Source: an uncultured Lachnospiraceae bacterium (lineage in GTDB: Bacteria > Bacillota > Clostridia > Lachnospirales > Lachnospiraceae). Taken from it: a DNA stretch of 64,000 nt. Positions 26,880 to 36,038 of this stretch are shown here, in pieces. A program made the position numbers and the translations under genes. The notes under the pieces were generated by a model. It ran no database searches. It saw nothing but the letters and a program-made list of their open reading frames with translations, and had not been told where the DNA came from. Position 1 is the first letter of the stretch. Every line of letters begins with the position of its first letter. The DNA is taken from NCBI GenBank assembly GCA_937891165.1, contig CALAEX010000129.1, forward strand, positions 72,303 through 136,302. Direction: 5' to 3'.

Positions 26880-28778
26880 TTAAATATATTTTCCATTCAT
26901 TTGAACTCTTTCTTTTTCACGAATTAATGAATCACGTATTCTCATTAATTGATACTTGGCTTCTTTGTCATCTCTAGCCTGAGCATCGTCAATTTTTTCT
27001 TTACATACATTGATTTCTGTATCCAATTCAGCTGCAAATTCATTTCGAATACGTTTGTTTTTTTCTTTGCTAAGTCTACGACCGAACCACACTACTGGAA
27101 CAAGTAATGCATTACAATAACCAGCTAAACCATAAGTAGCAGCAATACGTAAATTTTTGAAAATACGTTTTCTATACCCTGGTTGAAGCATGTATTGTTT
27201 TCTTCGGTTATCGTCCATATCATCAAAGCCTTTAATTAGACCTTTCAATCCATCAATTAATCCAGCTGGGATTTTGAGAACTGCAGTACCAGCATTTTTA
27301 ACTGAAGTTCCAAGTTGTCTCAATTTAGAACCAACTTGTTTTGATTTTGCATGAGCGTCCATAGCTTTATTCTGAATCGTTCCGAGAATACCTTGTTTTG
27401 GTTTCTGTGGTTTGGTAGAAGTTGGATTAGAAGAATCGGGTAAGTCTTTACTATCTACCCTAGTAGCCTTAGGTAATTCTTTTTTATCATCTTCTTCAAT
27501 AGATTCTTCATCATTATCGACAGATGACACCGCTTTTTTCATCAGGGATTGTTTTGTATTAAGAGACTTATGTTTCTTAGCAATCACTGAGTTCATAGCC
27601 CCGTCCTTCTCAGATTCAAAAAAATATCTGTTGTTTGCTTCTGCTTCTGCAGTAGCTTCTGTAATTAACTTATAGCCTTCCATTACAGTGACTTCACCTG
27701 TTACACCCATAGACTCTTTAATTACAGTAAATAATGGAGTCTCTGGTAAAATATCTGTTTCTTCCATAATTTCATATAAGCTATGAATATTCTGTCTCAC
27801 AGATTCATACACTTCATGTTTTAAAGAAGCCATTCCAGATTTTACAACGTCTCTATCTTCTTTATAGATATCGTCATATACGGATTCTTCCATAATAGCA
27901 TTTACAGCTGATAACGGAGAAGAGTATACTGGATTAATAGTATCATCTACAGCTTCTTTAAATGACGTAATTACTTCATTTGCAATATCTGCAGACATCA
28001 TGCCGGACACTAATGTACGAAGATTTCCATTTCTGAAATTGTTTACAGCTTCCATAAATCTTTCGGATAAAAGAAGTTCCTGAACTGTTTCACAAGCAAC
28101 TAAATTCTTTGCTTTATTTTCAAATCCATCTTTATCTGTCATGAGGTCTATAAAACTTTCACAAAGTTCAGCCTCTAAACAAAGTTCAGTTGCATACGGA
28201 GTTGTGTAAAGAATCTTAGACATCGATGGATAAGATTTCACATAAGAGTTTAAATCCTCACATTCTGCACGGTATGGAGAATATCCATCAAAAAATCCTT
28301 TTGTAACTTCATCATTATTTTCAAGTCTCTTATTACAGAGTGCTCCATAGATTGTGTCTAGAAACTCTTCTGCTTTGGGATCTTCAAATCTTGATTCTAC
28401 TGCTCCTTCGCATACTCGTTTATCACATGCATCGGAAATAGCACAATGTGCATTTGTATATAAATCTTTAACCCGAGAATCCATTCTATTTCCGTATTCA
28501 TCTAAATAACTACAAATACATCCTCTAAGGTTAGTAAGGTTTGTAAATGTTAACGGAAAAGAAGTTGCTACCCATTGTACAAAAGGTAGCCCAAACTGCG
28601 GTTCTGCTATAATGTATCTAGCATTTTTCATAATAAAAGAAAGAGGTTTTCCTTTATAATATGAGCAATAACTCTTAGCAGAATCATTACTATAGCTTGA
28701 TTTAAGATTTTCATACGCATTGATAAGCTGTTTTGTATCAGTACCATTGAGTATTCTATCTGTATCTAAAATCGCCAT
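26880..28778 (-). CDS. Probable head-associated protein, 632 aa
   Basis: 632 residues. The N-terminal ~380 residues are helical, with several scattered Cys (CICSYLD, CEDLN). A Lys/Asp/Ser/Pro-rich linker (~400-450) leads to a C-terminal region with a glycine-bearing amphipathic stretch (LKIPAGLIDGLKGLIKGFDD), a hydrophobic patch near 545-560 and a charged coiled coil. GAAAGGAAGG precedes the start. It begins the leftward unit leading into the acidic protein and capsid genes, so a prohead or portal-proximal role is plausible. No protein family is recognised. Confidence 0.68.
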   Translation of the reverse strand: MAILDTDRILNGTDTKQLINAYENLKSSYSNDSAKSYCSYYKGKPLSFIMKNARYIIAEPQFGLPFVQWVATSFPLTFTNLTNLRGCICSYLDEYGNRMDSRVKDLYTNAHCAISDACDKRVCEGAVESRFEDPKAEEFLDTIYGALCNKRLENNDEVTKGFFDGYSPYRAECEDLNSYVKSYPSMSKILYTTPYATELCLEAELCESFIDLMTDKDGFENKAKNLVACETVQELLLSERFMEAVNNFRNGNLRTLVSGMMSADIANEVITSFKEAVDDTINPVYSSPLSAVNAIMEESVYDDIYKEDRDVVKSGMASLKHEVYESVRQNIHSLYEIMEETDILPETPLFTVIKESMGVTGEVTVMEGYKLITEATAEAEANNRYFFESEKDGAMNSVIAKKHKSLNTKQSLMKKAVSSVDNDEESIEEDDKKELPKATRVDSKDLPDSSNPTSTKPQKPKQGILGTIQNKAMDAHAKSKQVGSKLRQLGTSVKNAGTAVLKIPAGLIDGLKGLIKGFDDMDDNRRKQYMLQPGYRKRIFKNLRIAATYGLAGYCNALLVPVVWFGRRLSKEKNKRIRNEFAAELDTEINVCKEKIDDAQARDDKEAKYQLMRIRDSLIREKERVQMNGKYI

Positions 28779-28926
28779 TATACTAGTACCTTCCTTTCGA
28801 TATTTTATAGATTAACTATTTGTTGAATTTATAGATTTTAGCAGAGATTCAACATATATAAGGGTAGAAAACATTGATTTAAGATAAAATGCTTTTATGA
28901 ATAACAAAGAAAGGATGGATTAGAAA

Positions 28927-31900
28927 ATGAGTCCTGTTATTACAGATAAAGATTTTGCAGTTCTTCTGTCACAGAAATTGACAGATGGCTCATCTATATA
29001 TTTATATCCGATTTCACGAGATATAGATATTATCTTAAGCGATGAATCAAATGGTGAAACATTAGCTGATCTCTTAGCGAATGGTGCAAAACCTAATTTT
29101 GAATCATTGAAAAATATCTTTGCTGATTCGGATGACATTATTTTCGAGTTTAATTCAGAAACTGGTAAAGTAGTTGCGAAACACACTAGCGAAATTGCTT
29201 CTGGTTCTACTGCTGGTTCTGAAGGAAATTTAAACTACGGGGATACAATTAAAATTCCTAGATTCGTGTATGATGCGAATGGTCATATTACAGAAGTTGG
29301 AACAACCAGTGTTGTTCTTCCAAAAGGATATACTTTACCTAAAGCCGATGAAACTACTCTTGGTGGTATCATGATTGGTTCTGGTTTAGCTATCGATGAG
29401 ACAGGAAAAGTATCCGTTAAAGCAGGTAGTGGTTCCGAAGCTGGTATTCTTAAGTTATTAACATCCACAGAGTCTGACTCTGTAACTGAAGCTGCTACAC
29501 CAAAATCCGTTAAGGATGCATTGGCTATTGCTATTGCTCGTATTGAAAAAGAAGTGCAGGATATCGACACCAATGGTGTTACTCCTAATTATGCAGACCT
29601 TGCGAATATGTTTACAGGAGATGCTGATATTTTATTTAATACTAATGAAGAAGATAGAACTTTTTCATTCACTCATAAAAATAAAGTAACAGCATCATCC
29701 GTATCAGGGTCTACAGGAAATGTAGATTATGAAGGTGAAATTGAAATTCCTACTTTTGAATATGATTCTAATGGTCATATCATTAGATCTGGAAGTACAA
29801 AAGTAATCTTACCAAAAGGATATACTTTACCTACAGCTTCCAAAACTGAGAAGGGTGGAGTATTACTTGGTGATACTTTAGTATCTGATGAATCAACTGG
29901 TGAAGTTAATGTAGTAGAAGGTAGTAAAACAGTAAAAGGTATTTTACAGTTAGAAACTTCCACTAGTTCTGATTCTGAAAGTACAGCCGCTACTCCTAAG
30001 TCTGTTAAGGATGCATTAGTATCTGCTAAAAATGATAGTGCTGAAAAAGTAGCAAATTTAAAAAATGAATTATTGGAATCTGGTCTTAAACCAACATACG
30101 CTGGTTTGGATCCAATGTTTGTTTCCTCTGATGATATGGAAGTCGTGAAGAATTCCGAAGATGAAACCTTCTCTTTTAAACATAAATCTGTTATGGATGA
30201 AGGTGCTTCTATTACATCTGGTGATACTACATTCTTAAATGGTGGTACTATCATGCTTCCTAAATTTACATATGATAAGTATGGTCATATCGTAGAAGCT
30301 GGAACCGAATCTATATCCATCACTCCTTTTGAAGGACAAGGCGGTATCACATTTGATGAAAACATTGTAAAACACACAAATGAAATTACATCCGGGCATA
30401 CCGTTTCCAACACAGAAGGAAAATTGGCTTATGATGGCACCTTCAAAATTCCTGAAATTGTATATGATGCAAATGGTCATATCACTGGAGTAAGTTACAA
30501 AGAAATTTCTTTACCTGCAGAAGTTACTTATTCTTTAAGCAAAGATGGTAAAAAAATTGTTTTAACTGATTCTAAGAATGGAACTTCCTTTGTAGAAATT
30601 GATGAGTATGTTCATCCAGCAAGTGGTATTACTGCAGGAACATATCGTTCTGTAACATTTGATGCAAATGGTCATGCTATTGCAGGTACAAACCCTACAA
30701 CTTTAGCTGGATATGGAATTACAGATGCTGCTAGTAAATCACATACACATGGAGATGCTGATATTACAGCAATCAGTTCTTCTAAACTTCAAGGGATTAT
30801 CCCGATTGAATTGATTCCTAAAGCAGCATTAGAAAGACTTCATACTGTAGCAGATGATACAGCAAGATTTGCTTTGACTTCTGATATAGTTCAAACAGGA
30901 GATTCCGTTAAAGTTCAGTCTGGTGCAGATGGTAGAGTCCATATGTATTATGTAATCGATGACTCCAAACTTAATTCTGAAGAAGGCTACGAAGAGTATT
31001 CTGCTGGAGCAGCTTCGAGCGTTCCTTGGGCTGGAGTAACTGGAGTACCTAACTTTGCAGCATCCTCTTCTCAGGGCGGATCCGCAACAAAAGCAATTGG
31101 TGATAAAAATGGTGTAGATATTACATCTTATCTCAAATCTGTAACTGTTTCTGGTTCTACGGTAACTTTCGTTACTGGTGATGGAACAGAGACTGAAATT
31201 ACAGTCAAAGATACCGTGTATACACATCCAACCTTTACATCAAAATCCTCTGGAATCTATAAGATTACAGTAAATAATGAAGGTCATGTAACAGAAGCAA
31301 CTGCTGTTACTAAGGATGATTTAGTTGCTTTAGGATTGCCAAGCACAAACACAACTTATGGAAATGCTGGAACAACAGCAGGTCTTCTTTTAAGTGGTGG
31401 TGTAGCTACTGTATCTGATGGTGTCATTACATCTATTAGTGAGGCAGGTAAAGCAACAAATGACTCTAAAGGTCAGGCAATTACTGGATATATTAGAAAA
31501 CTTGAGGTTAGTGGTAGAACAATTACCATTACTTATGGTGATGAAACAACTTCTACAATCACTACACAGGATACAACTTATACACATCCGACACATACAG
31601 CATATGCATCAGGATTATATAAATTGACCGTGGATGAAAAAGGTCATGTAACAGCAGCAACTGCAGTTACTAAATCTGATATCACTTCTTTAGGAATTCC
31701 TGGAAGTGATACAAAATATACTCATCCGACATATACATCTCGTGAATCAGGCTTGTATAAAATTACAGTAGATGCAACAGGACATGTGTCTGGTGTTGTT
31801 GCTGTAACGAAAGATGATTTAGTTGCTTTAGGATTGCCAAGCACAAATACAACTTATAGTAATGCAACACAATCAAACGCAGGTTTACAATCTGCGGCAG

Positions 31901-32010
31901 ATAAAACAAAACTTGATGGACTTGAGAAGACAGTTATTCAGGCTGATGCACCTTCAAACCCATCATCTGGTACACTTATGTGGTACAAAGTATTATCTAC
32001 AGAATCCTAA
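28927..32010 (+). CDS. Repetitive tail fibre protein
   Basis: 1027 residues. At least eight copies of a short unit of the form [Y/F/V]D..GH[I/V] (for example YDANGHI, YDSNGHI, YDKYGHI, NNEGHVTEA, DEKGHVTAA, DATGHVSGV) recur from residue ~115 to ~950. A second module repeats near 130-200 and 300-365 (TLPKADETTLGGIM, ATPKSVKDAL). The C-terminal part carries three THPTxT...SGLYKITVD...GHV units. Beaded beta-repeats of this type form trimeric fibres in phages of Gram-positive hosts and carry receptor binding. It is divergent from the head genes and followed by a small hairpin-controlled gene. Confidence 0.85.
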   Translation: MSPVITDKDFAVLLSQKLTDGSSIYLYPISRDIDIILSDESNGETLADLLANGAKPNFESLKNIFADSDDIIFEFNSETGKVVAKHTSEIASGSTAGSEGNLNYGDTIKIPRFVYDANGHITEVGTTSVVLPKGYTLPKADETTLGGIMIGSGLAIDETGKVSVKAGSGSEAGILKLLTSTESDSVTEAATPKSVKDALAIAIARIEKEVQDIDTNGVTPNYADLANMFTGDADILFNTNEEDRTFSFTHKNKVTASSVSGSTGNVDYEGEIEIPTFEYDSNGHIIRSGSTKVILPKGYTLPTASKTEKGGVLLGDTLVSDESTGEVNVVEGSKTVKGILQLETSTSSDSESTAATPKSVKDALVSAKNDSAEKVANLKNELLESGLKPTYAGLDPMFVSSDDMEVVKNSEDETFSFKHKSVMDEGASITSGDTTFLNGGTIMLPKFTYDKYGHIVEAGTESISITPFEGQGGITFDENIVKHTNEITSGHTVSNTEGKLAYDGTFKIPEIVYDANGHITGVSYKEISLPAEVTYSLSKDGKKIVLTDSKNGTSFVEIDEYVHPASGITAGTYRSVTFDANGHAIAGTNPTTLAGYGITDAASKSHTHGDADITAISSSKLQGIIPIELIPKAALERLHTVADDTARFALTSDIVQTGDSVKVQSGADGRVHMYYVIDDSKLNSEEGYEEYSAGAASSVPWAGVTGVPNFAASSSQGGSATKAIGDKNGVDITSYLKSVTVSGSTVTFVTGDGTETEITVKDTVYTHPTFTSKSSGIYKITVNNEGHVTEATAVTKDDLVALGLPSTNTTYGNAGTTAGLLLSGGVATVSDGVITSISEAGKATNDSKGQAITGYIRKLEVSGRTITITYGDETTSTITTQDTTYTHPTHTAYASGLYKLTVDEKGHVTAATAVTKSDITSLGIPGSDTKYTHPTYTSRESGLYKITVDATGHVSGVVAVTKDDLVALGLPSTNTTYSNATQSNAGLQSAADKTKLDGLEKTVIQADAPSNPSSGTLMWYKVLSTES

Positions 32011-32022
32011 GTATAATTCAAC

Positions 32023-32062
32023 ACTCATGTTAAATCACCAAAAAGGAGGATTTAACATGAGT
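32023..32062 (+). promoter_or_regulatory. Hairpin with ribosome site in loop and start codon in stem
   Basis: A perfect 14-bp inverted repeat (ACTCATGTTAAATC / GATTTAACATGAGT) with a 12-nt loop. AAAAAGGAG lies in the loop and the ATG at 32057 lies inside the 3' arm. As RNA this would hide the start codon while exposing the ribosome binding site, a layout suited to translational control or coupling. It may also slow or stop transcription after the fibre gene, though no T-run follows. Confidence 0.75.
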
Positions 32063-32305
32063 GAAGTAATTAATGATCAGGTAGTAGAACAGACATCCGA
32101 AGAGTGTGTTCATGATGAAAACAAACCAGTTTCAGATGTAGCCACACGGGTAGAATGCGTTTTCTACAGAAAAGAAACTGTAGACACTATTATTGCATTA
32201 CTTAACAATATTTCTGTTAAGGGAACTGAAAATGTTTCAACCTTAGCAAAAGTAAATGAAATCATCGTTAATAGCGGTACAGTTCTTCCTGTTACTGTCC
32301 AGTAA
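32057..32305 (+). CDS. Unrecognised 82-aa protein downstream of tail fibre
   Basis: 82 residues from the ATG at 32057, with AAAAAGGAGG upstream. Acidic N-terminus (MSEVINDQVVEQTSEECVHD), then helical (VDTIIALLNNISVKG). It is 46 nt after the fibre stop and shares its terminator, so it is probably made with the fibre. A fibre chaperone or small virion protein is possible; nothing is recognised. Confidence 0.72.
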   Translation: MSEVINDQVVEQTSEECVHDENKPVSDVATRVECVFYRKETVDTIIALLNNISVKGTENVSTLAKVNEIIVNSGTVLPVTVQ

Positions 32306-32314
32306 CAAAAAAAT

Positions 32315-32348
32315 AAATTGGATACAGTCTTTCGACTGTATCCAATTT
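32315..32348. terminator. Bidirectional intrinsic terminator
   Basis: 15-bp perfect stem AAATTGGATACAGTC with TTTC loop between convergent genes, with TTTTATTAT on the + side and TTATTTTTTTG on the - side. Confidence 0.88.
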
Positions 32349-32350
32349 TA

Positions 32351-33532
32351 TTATGACCATCCAGATATAATTTGGGTTTTACTCTCGTAAACTATAGGAT
32401 CTATATAATTTACTATTGGTTCACACTCATCTATTATATTATCATACGTTATATCTCCAGTATATCTAATATCCAAATCTCTAAAAGTATCGAATATATT
32501 ATAGTATGCATCGATAATTCTTTCATACCATTCTTTTCTCTTCATAGGACGCATATTAATACCTTTTCTGGCATGGGTCCAATTTATAAATTCATTTGCT
32601 TTCTTCTTATAATCTGATAGATTCATATGAAGAATTGCATCTTTACATACTCTAAGAGAAATCTTAAAAATATCTTTATTTAAAGAATCTAAATGATCTC
32701 TCAATTGGCTATTAGACAATTTGTCAATTTTCTCATAAAATACACCCAATGCAAATTCACCATCAAATTCTGGATTCTGAATACACCTAGCAAATGATTG
32801 TGTTGCGATATCAGTAAAATAATTACTTGTAAACTGAATTTGTGATGTAATCATATCTACAGTAGTATTGAGTGTTATGATATCTAAATACGGAAGCTCA
32901 CATCTAGAAGCATCTTTAATTATATTCATAAGGGTTGATTTCATTTCACTTACAAATTCCTGTGATATTAATGCACATACAGCATTAAACTTAGGACCAT
33001 ATAATTGTGAACGTTCTAAATTGAACTTAATAACTTCTTTCGGCTGTGTAAGTCTATAGATTAACTTAACAGTAGCATTATACATTCTTGTCACATAATC
33101 ATCCACTGTAAGTTGTTCCATATATTTTTCTCCTTGTGGTAATAATTTAACCCCAAGTCTTTCCGTAATACCAATAGCCATCCCTTGTTCATCATTAAAA
33201 TAATTTTCATCATATTTAAAATTTATATCTTTATCTGGATCGAATAAAGGAATAATTTCTTTTGTTACTGGTTGGTTTCCTTTGATATCTTTGAAAGATT
33301 TAATATTAAATCTTTCGGATATGTCTTTAATTGCTTCAGGTAATGGAACATCATCACATTCTTCATCTACCCAATCTACAGCATCAGCATATTGTGCTAA
33401 TACTTTTTCTAAGTTATAAGCACCACTATTACCAATACCAAAATGATTTATTGGATTATTTTTATTCGTATTTATTTTTCTATGGTCTAAAGAATCAAAT
33501 TTAATTCTTTGACCAAATGGAATCATAGCCAT
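32351..33532 (-). CDS. Unrecognised 393-aa protein
   Basis: 393 residues, predicted mostly alpha-helical after a polar N-terminal ~60 residues. AACAGGAGG gives a strong start. It follows the topoisomerase A gene, separated by a hairpin, and meets the fibre unit at a bidirectional terminator. No motif or membrane segment; function unknown. Confidence 0.72.
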   Translation of the reverse strand: MAMIPFGQRIKFDSLDHRKINTNKNNPINHFGIGNSGAYNLEKVLAQYADAVDWVDEECDDVPLPEAIKDISERFNIKSFKDIKGNQPVTKEIIPLFDPDKDINFKYDENYFNDEQGMAIGITERLGVKLLPQGEKYMEQLTVDDYVTRMYNATVKLIYRLTQPKEVIKFNLERSQLYGPKFNAVCALISQEFVSEMKSTLMNIIKDASRCELPYLDIITLNTTVDMITSQIQFTSNYFTDIATQSFARCIQNPEFDGEFALGVFYEKIDKLSNSQLRDHLDSLNKDIFKISLRVCKDAILHMNLSDYKKKANEFINWTHARKGINMRPMKRKEWYERIIDAYYNIFDTFRDLDIRYTGDITYDNIIDECEPIVNYIDPIVYESKTQIISGWS

Positions 33533-33555
33533 AAAATACCTCCTGTTTTAATAAG

Positions 33556-33585
33556 AAGAAAGAGGTACATTTGTACCTCTTTCTT
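33556..33585 (-). terminator. Intrinsic terminator after topoisomerase A gene
   Basis: 13-bp stem AAGAAAGAGGTAC with ATTT loop, between the topoisomerase A stop and the next leftward gene. Confidence 0.75.
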
Positions 33586-33590
33586 TAAAT

Positions 33591-36023
33591 TTAGTTGTTT
33601 ACAGAAACTGATAAGACACAATCTGTCTTTATCATCTTAATCATTTTTTCTGCTTTTGCTGCTCTTGTTTTAATAGGAATTTCTTTTACCTTAATATTAA
33701 CTGGCGTAGATTTCTTTTTATAGAAGGTTAGGGTTTCATCACCTTTTACAGAAACTACTGATACTAGGTATTCACCGTCGTCAAGACCTGTTAAACAAAG
33801 TGGTTCGTCTTTCTTATTCATAACAGGGAAATATTTAAGTTCTGTCTTCTTTACTTTACCGTTAGAAGTTGTATATACCAAATATTTATCTGTTGTTTGA
33901 ATAAGGTTAACCCCAAGAACTTTTTCACTTGGTCTTAATGCCATAATTTTAGTACCCTTACTGGACACAGACTGTTTTGGAATATCTTCAATATTAAGAT
34001 TAATTCCATCACCATAATCTGTAAAGATAATAATGTGTTCTGTATCTTTTGGATTAATCATCATAGCAAGTTCCAATTTGTCACCGTCATTTAATAAAAT
34101 AACCTTTGATGAACCTACTAATGCATCCTTTGATTTAATCAAAAGTGGCGCATTAGTTCTCTTTGCAATACCTCTTGAAGTTACAAATAGGAATTCATAA
34201 TTATCCAGGTCTGTAGAATTCTTTCCAATAATTGATGCTGAAATAACCCTTGCATCATTTTCAATATTGATAAATTTACCAATCTTAAGACCAGCATCTT
34301 TTTCTTTCAGTAATGGAATCTGTGATGCTCTAATAAGATGCTTAGAACCTCTGTCATCGAATAGTAAGATAGAATCGCTATCATTTACCGCAAATGCCAT
34401 CATCATAGCAGACGACTTTTTAGATACTGCCCCGATTACTTTACCAGATTTTAAAACTTTTTTCACATATCCATCATCAGTAATACCAATGATACAAGCA
34501 TTATCTACAATATCATTTTCATCATTAATGACTGTAGATTTACGAGGAGTTCCATATTTCTTAATACCCTCTTCCATTTCTGAAATAATGATATCATCAA
34601 TTTTGGAATCGGAATCTTGAACTTTCATAAGTCGTTTGATTTCTTCTTCCATCGCTTCAGAATCTTTTAGAAAAGATTTCCTGCTATCTTCATTGAATGC
34701 AGATGTAGGCATAGCTGCAATTACTTTTGCCTGTAAAGATGTAATTCCATAAGCTTTCATCAAATTATCTTTATATTCATCTACATTTTTAGATTTCTTA
34801 GAAATCTCCATCGTCTTTTCAATATTCTTTGCTTTACATAAGAATACTTTAATATCATTGATATGTTGCGCTTCTACTAAATTAGCCAACTTAGTATTGA
34901 TACTTGCTCGTACCGTATCTCTTCTATAATCAATCCAGCTAAGTAAGAAATCTCTTACAGAATATTGATTTGCTACGAAATCATCAATTAAGATAATGGA
35001 ACAAGCTTTTGTTGAACGAAGATCTGTTCTAAGCTTATAAAGTTTTTCCAACACCTTATCCGGATTTACTGGTTGACCTTTTACTTCAGATTTAAGTACG
35101 AACTCCATAAGAACTCCAGTTGCATCTGTTGTAATATCTCTGATTTCATCAATTTCATCAAACTGACCTTGGAGTCTTAGGTTATTAACATCCCCTACAA
35201 TTTTATTTGTAGAGGTCTGCATTGGAATAGATGTGAAGGTAATTGTATTATTAATATAATCAATCTCTGGAGTTGCTCTCATTTTAATCTTCACATCATG
35301 CTCTGCTTTTTCAAAGATAGTTTTTGCTTCTTTCTTTGTCATAATCAAATCAGCACCAGTTGGTAAATCTGGATAAAGAATAATTTTTGCATCTGGATTC
35401 TTTACTAATTTGATAACAGCTTCACATACTTCTTTGAAATTAAATGGAGAAATATTACTACTGAATCCGTATCCAATACTAGAAAATCCTCCATTGATTA
35501 GAGCTATCGGATATTTTGCTGGAAGAACTAATGGTTCTTCTCCTTCACCAGTATATGCAGGAACCATGTCTACTGCGGAATCTTTAAAATCTTTAAAATA
35601 GCAGTCATACGCGAAGTCACTTAAACGTACGTCTAAATAACGTGGTGCCGCATGTTTGTCTCCTTTAATACTACCTTCATTACCATCGGTATAGATAAGG
35701 GTCATATTTTCTACCCAAGACTGAGCCATACCGATACCAACTTCTGCAATACTAGCATCGCCATGAGGATGATAATTCATGGTATCACCGGCAGCTCTAG
35801 ATAGTTTGATTTCTTTATCTTTATAACGACCTAACGTATAAAGAGTATAAAGGAATCTTCTTTCTACAGGTTTTAACCCATCTACTAATGACTGGAAGTA
35901 TCGGTACAAATTTTTATTTGCACCGAATATCTTCTGCCATTCTTCTGTCTGTTTTGCAATGTTTACTTTAATGATTTTCTCATTAAACAAACTAGGGTCA
36001 ACCTTTTGATTTTGAATTGCCAT
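33591..36023 (-). CDS. Type IIA DNA topoisomerase, A subunit (GyrA/ParC-like)
   Basis: 810 residues. The breakage-reunion domain is clear: RRFLYTLYTLG, YHPHGDASI and AAPRYLDVRLS, in which Tyr129 is the catalytic tyrosine that forms the 5'-phosphotyrosine link. A C-terminal half with repeated beta strands (IIGITDDGYVKKV, SILLFDDRGSKHL, FLFVTSRGIAKRT, HIIIFTDYGDGI, YLVYTTSNGKVKK) is the DNA-wrapping beta-pinwheel type. With the B subunit immediately upstream it makes an A2B2 enzyme that relaxes or decatenates phage DNA. Whether it supercoils (gyrase) or only relaxes (topo IV) cannot be said; a GyrA box is not evident. Confidence 0.93.
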   Translation of the reverse strand: MAIQNQKVDPSLFNEKIIKVNIAKQTEEWQKIFGANKNLYRYFQSLVDGLKPVERRFLYTLYTLGRYKDKEIKLSRAAGDTMNYHPHGDASIAEVGIGMAQSWVENMTLIYTDGNEGSIKGDKHAAPRYLDVRLSDFAYDCYFKDFKDSAVDMVPAYTGEGEEPLVLPAKYPIALINGGFSSIGYGFSSNISPFNFKEVCEAVIKLVKNPDAKIILYPDLPTGADLIMTKKEAKTIFEKAEHDVKIKMRATPEIDYINNTITFTSIPMQTSTNKIVGDVNNLRLQGQFDEIDEIRDITTDATGVLMEFVLKSEVKGQPVNPDKVLEKLYKLRTDLRSTKACSIILIDDFVANQYSVRDFLLSWIDYRRDTVRASINTKLANLVEAQHINDIKVFLCKAKNIEKTMEISKKSKNVDEYKDNLMKAYGITSLQAKVIAAMPTSAFNEDSRKSFLKDSEAMEEEIKRLMKVQDSDSKIDDIIISEMEEGIKKYGTPRKSTVINDENDIVDNACIIGITDDGYVKKVLKSGKVIGAVSKKSSAMMMAFAVNDSDSILLFDDRGSKHLIRASQIPLLKEKDAGLKIGKFINIENDARVISASIIGKNSTDLDNYEFLFVTSRGIAKRTNAPLLIKSKDALVGSSKVILLNDGDKLELAMMINPKDTEHIIIFTDYGDGINLNIEDIPKQSVSSKGTKIMALRPSEKVLGVNLIQTTDKYLVYTTSNGKVKKTELKYFPVMNKKDEPLCLTGLDDGEYLVSVVSVKGDETLTFYKKKSTPVNIKVKEIPIKTRAAKAEKMIKMIKTDCVLSVSVNN

Positions 36024-36038
36024 AGTTTTTGTTCCTTT

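Noticed and set aside
28927..32010. CRISPR-like or satellite repeats in the fibre gene
   Set aside because: Repeats are in frame, diverged and encode protein modules.
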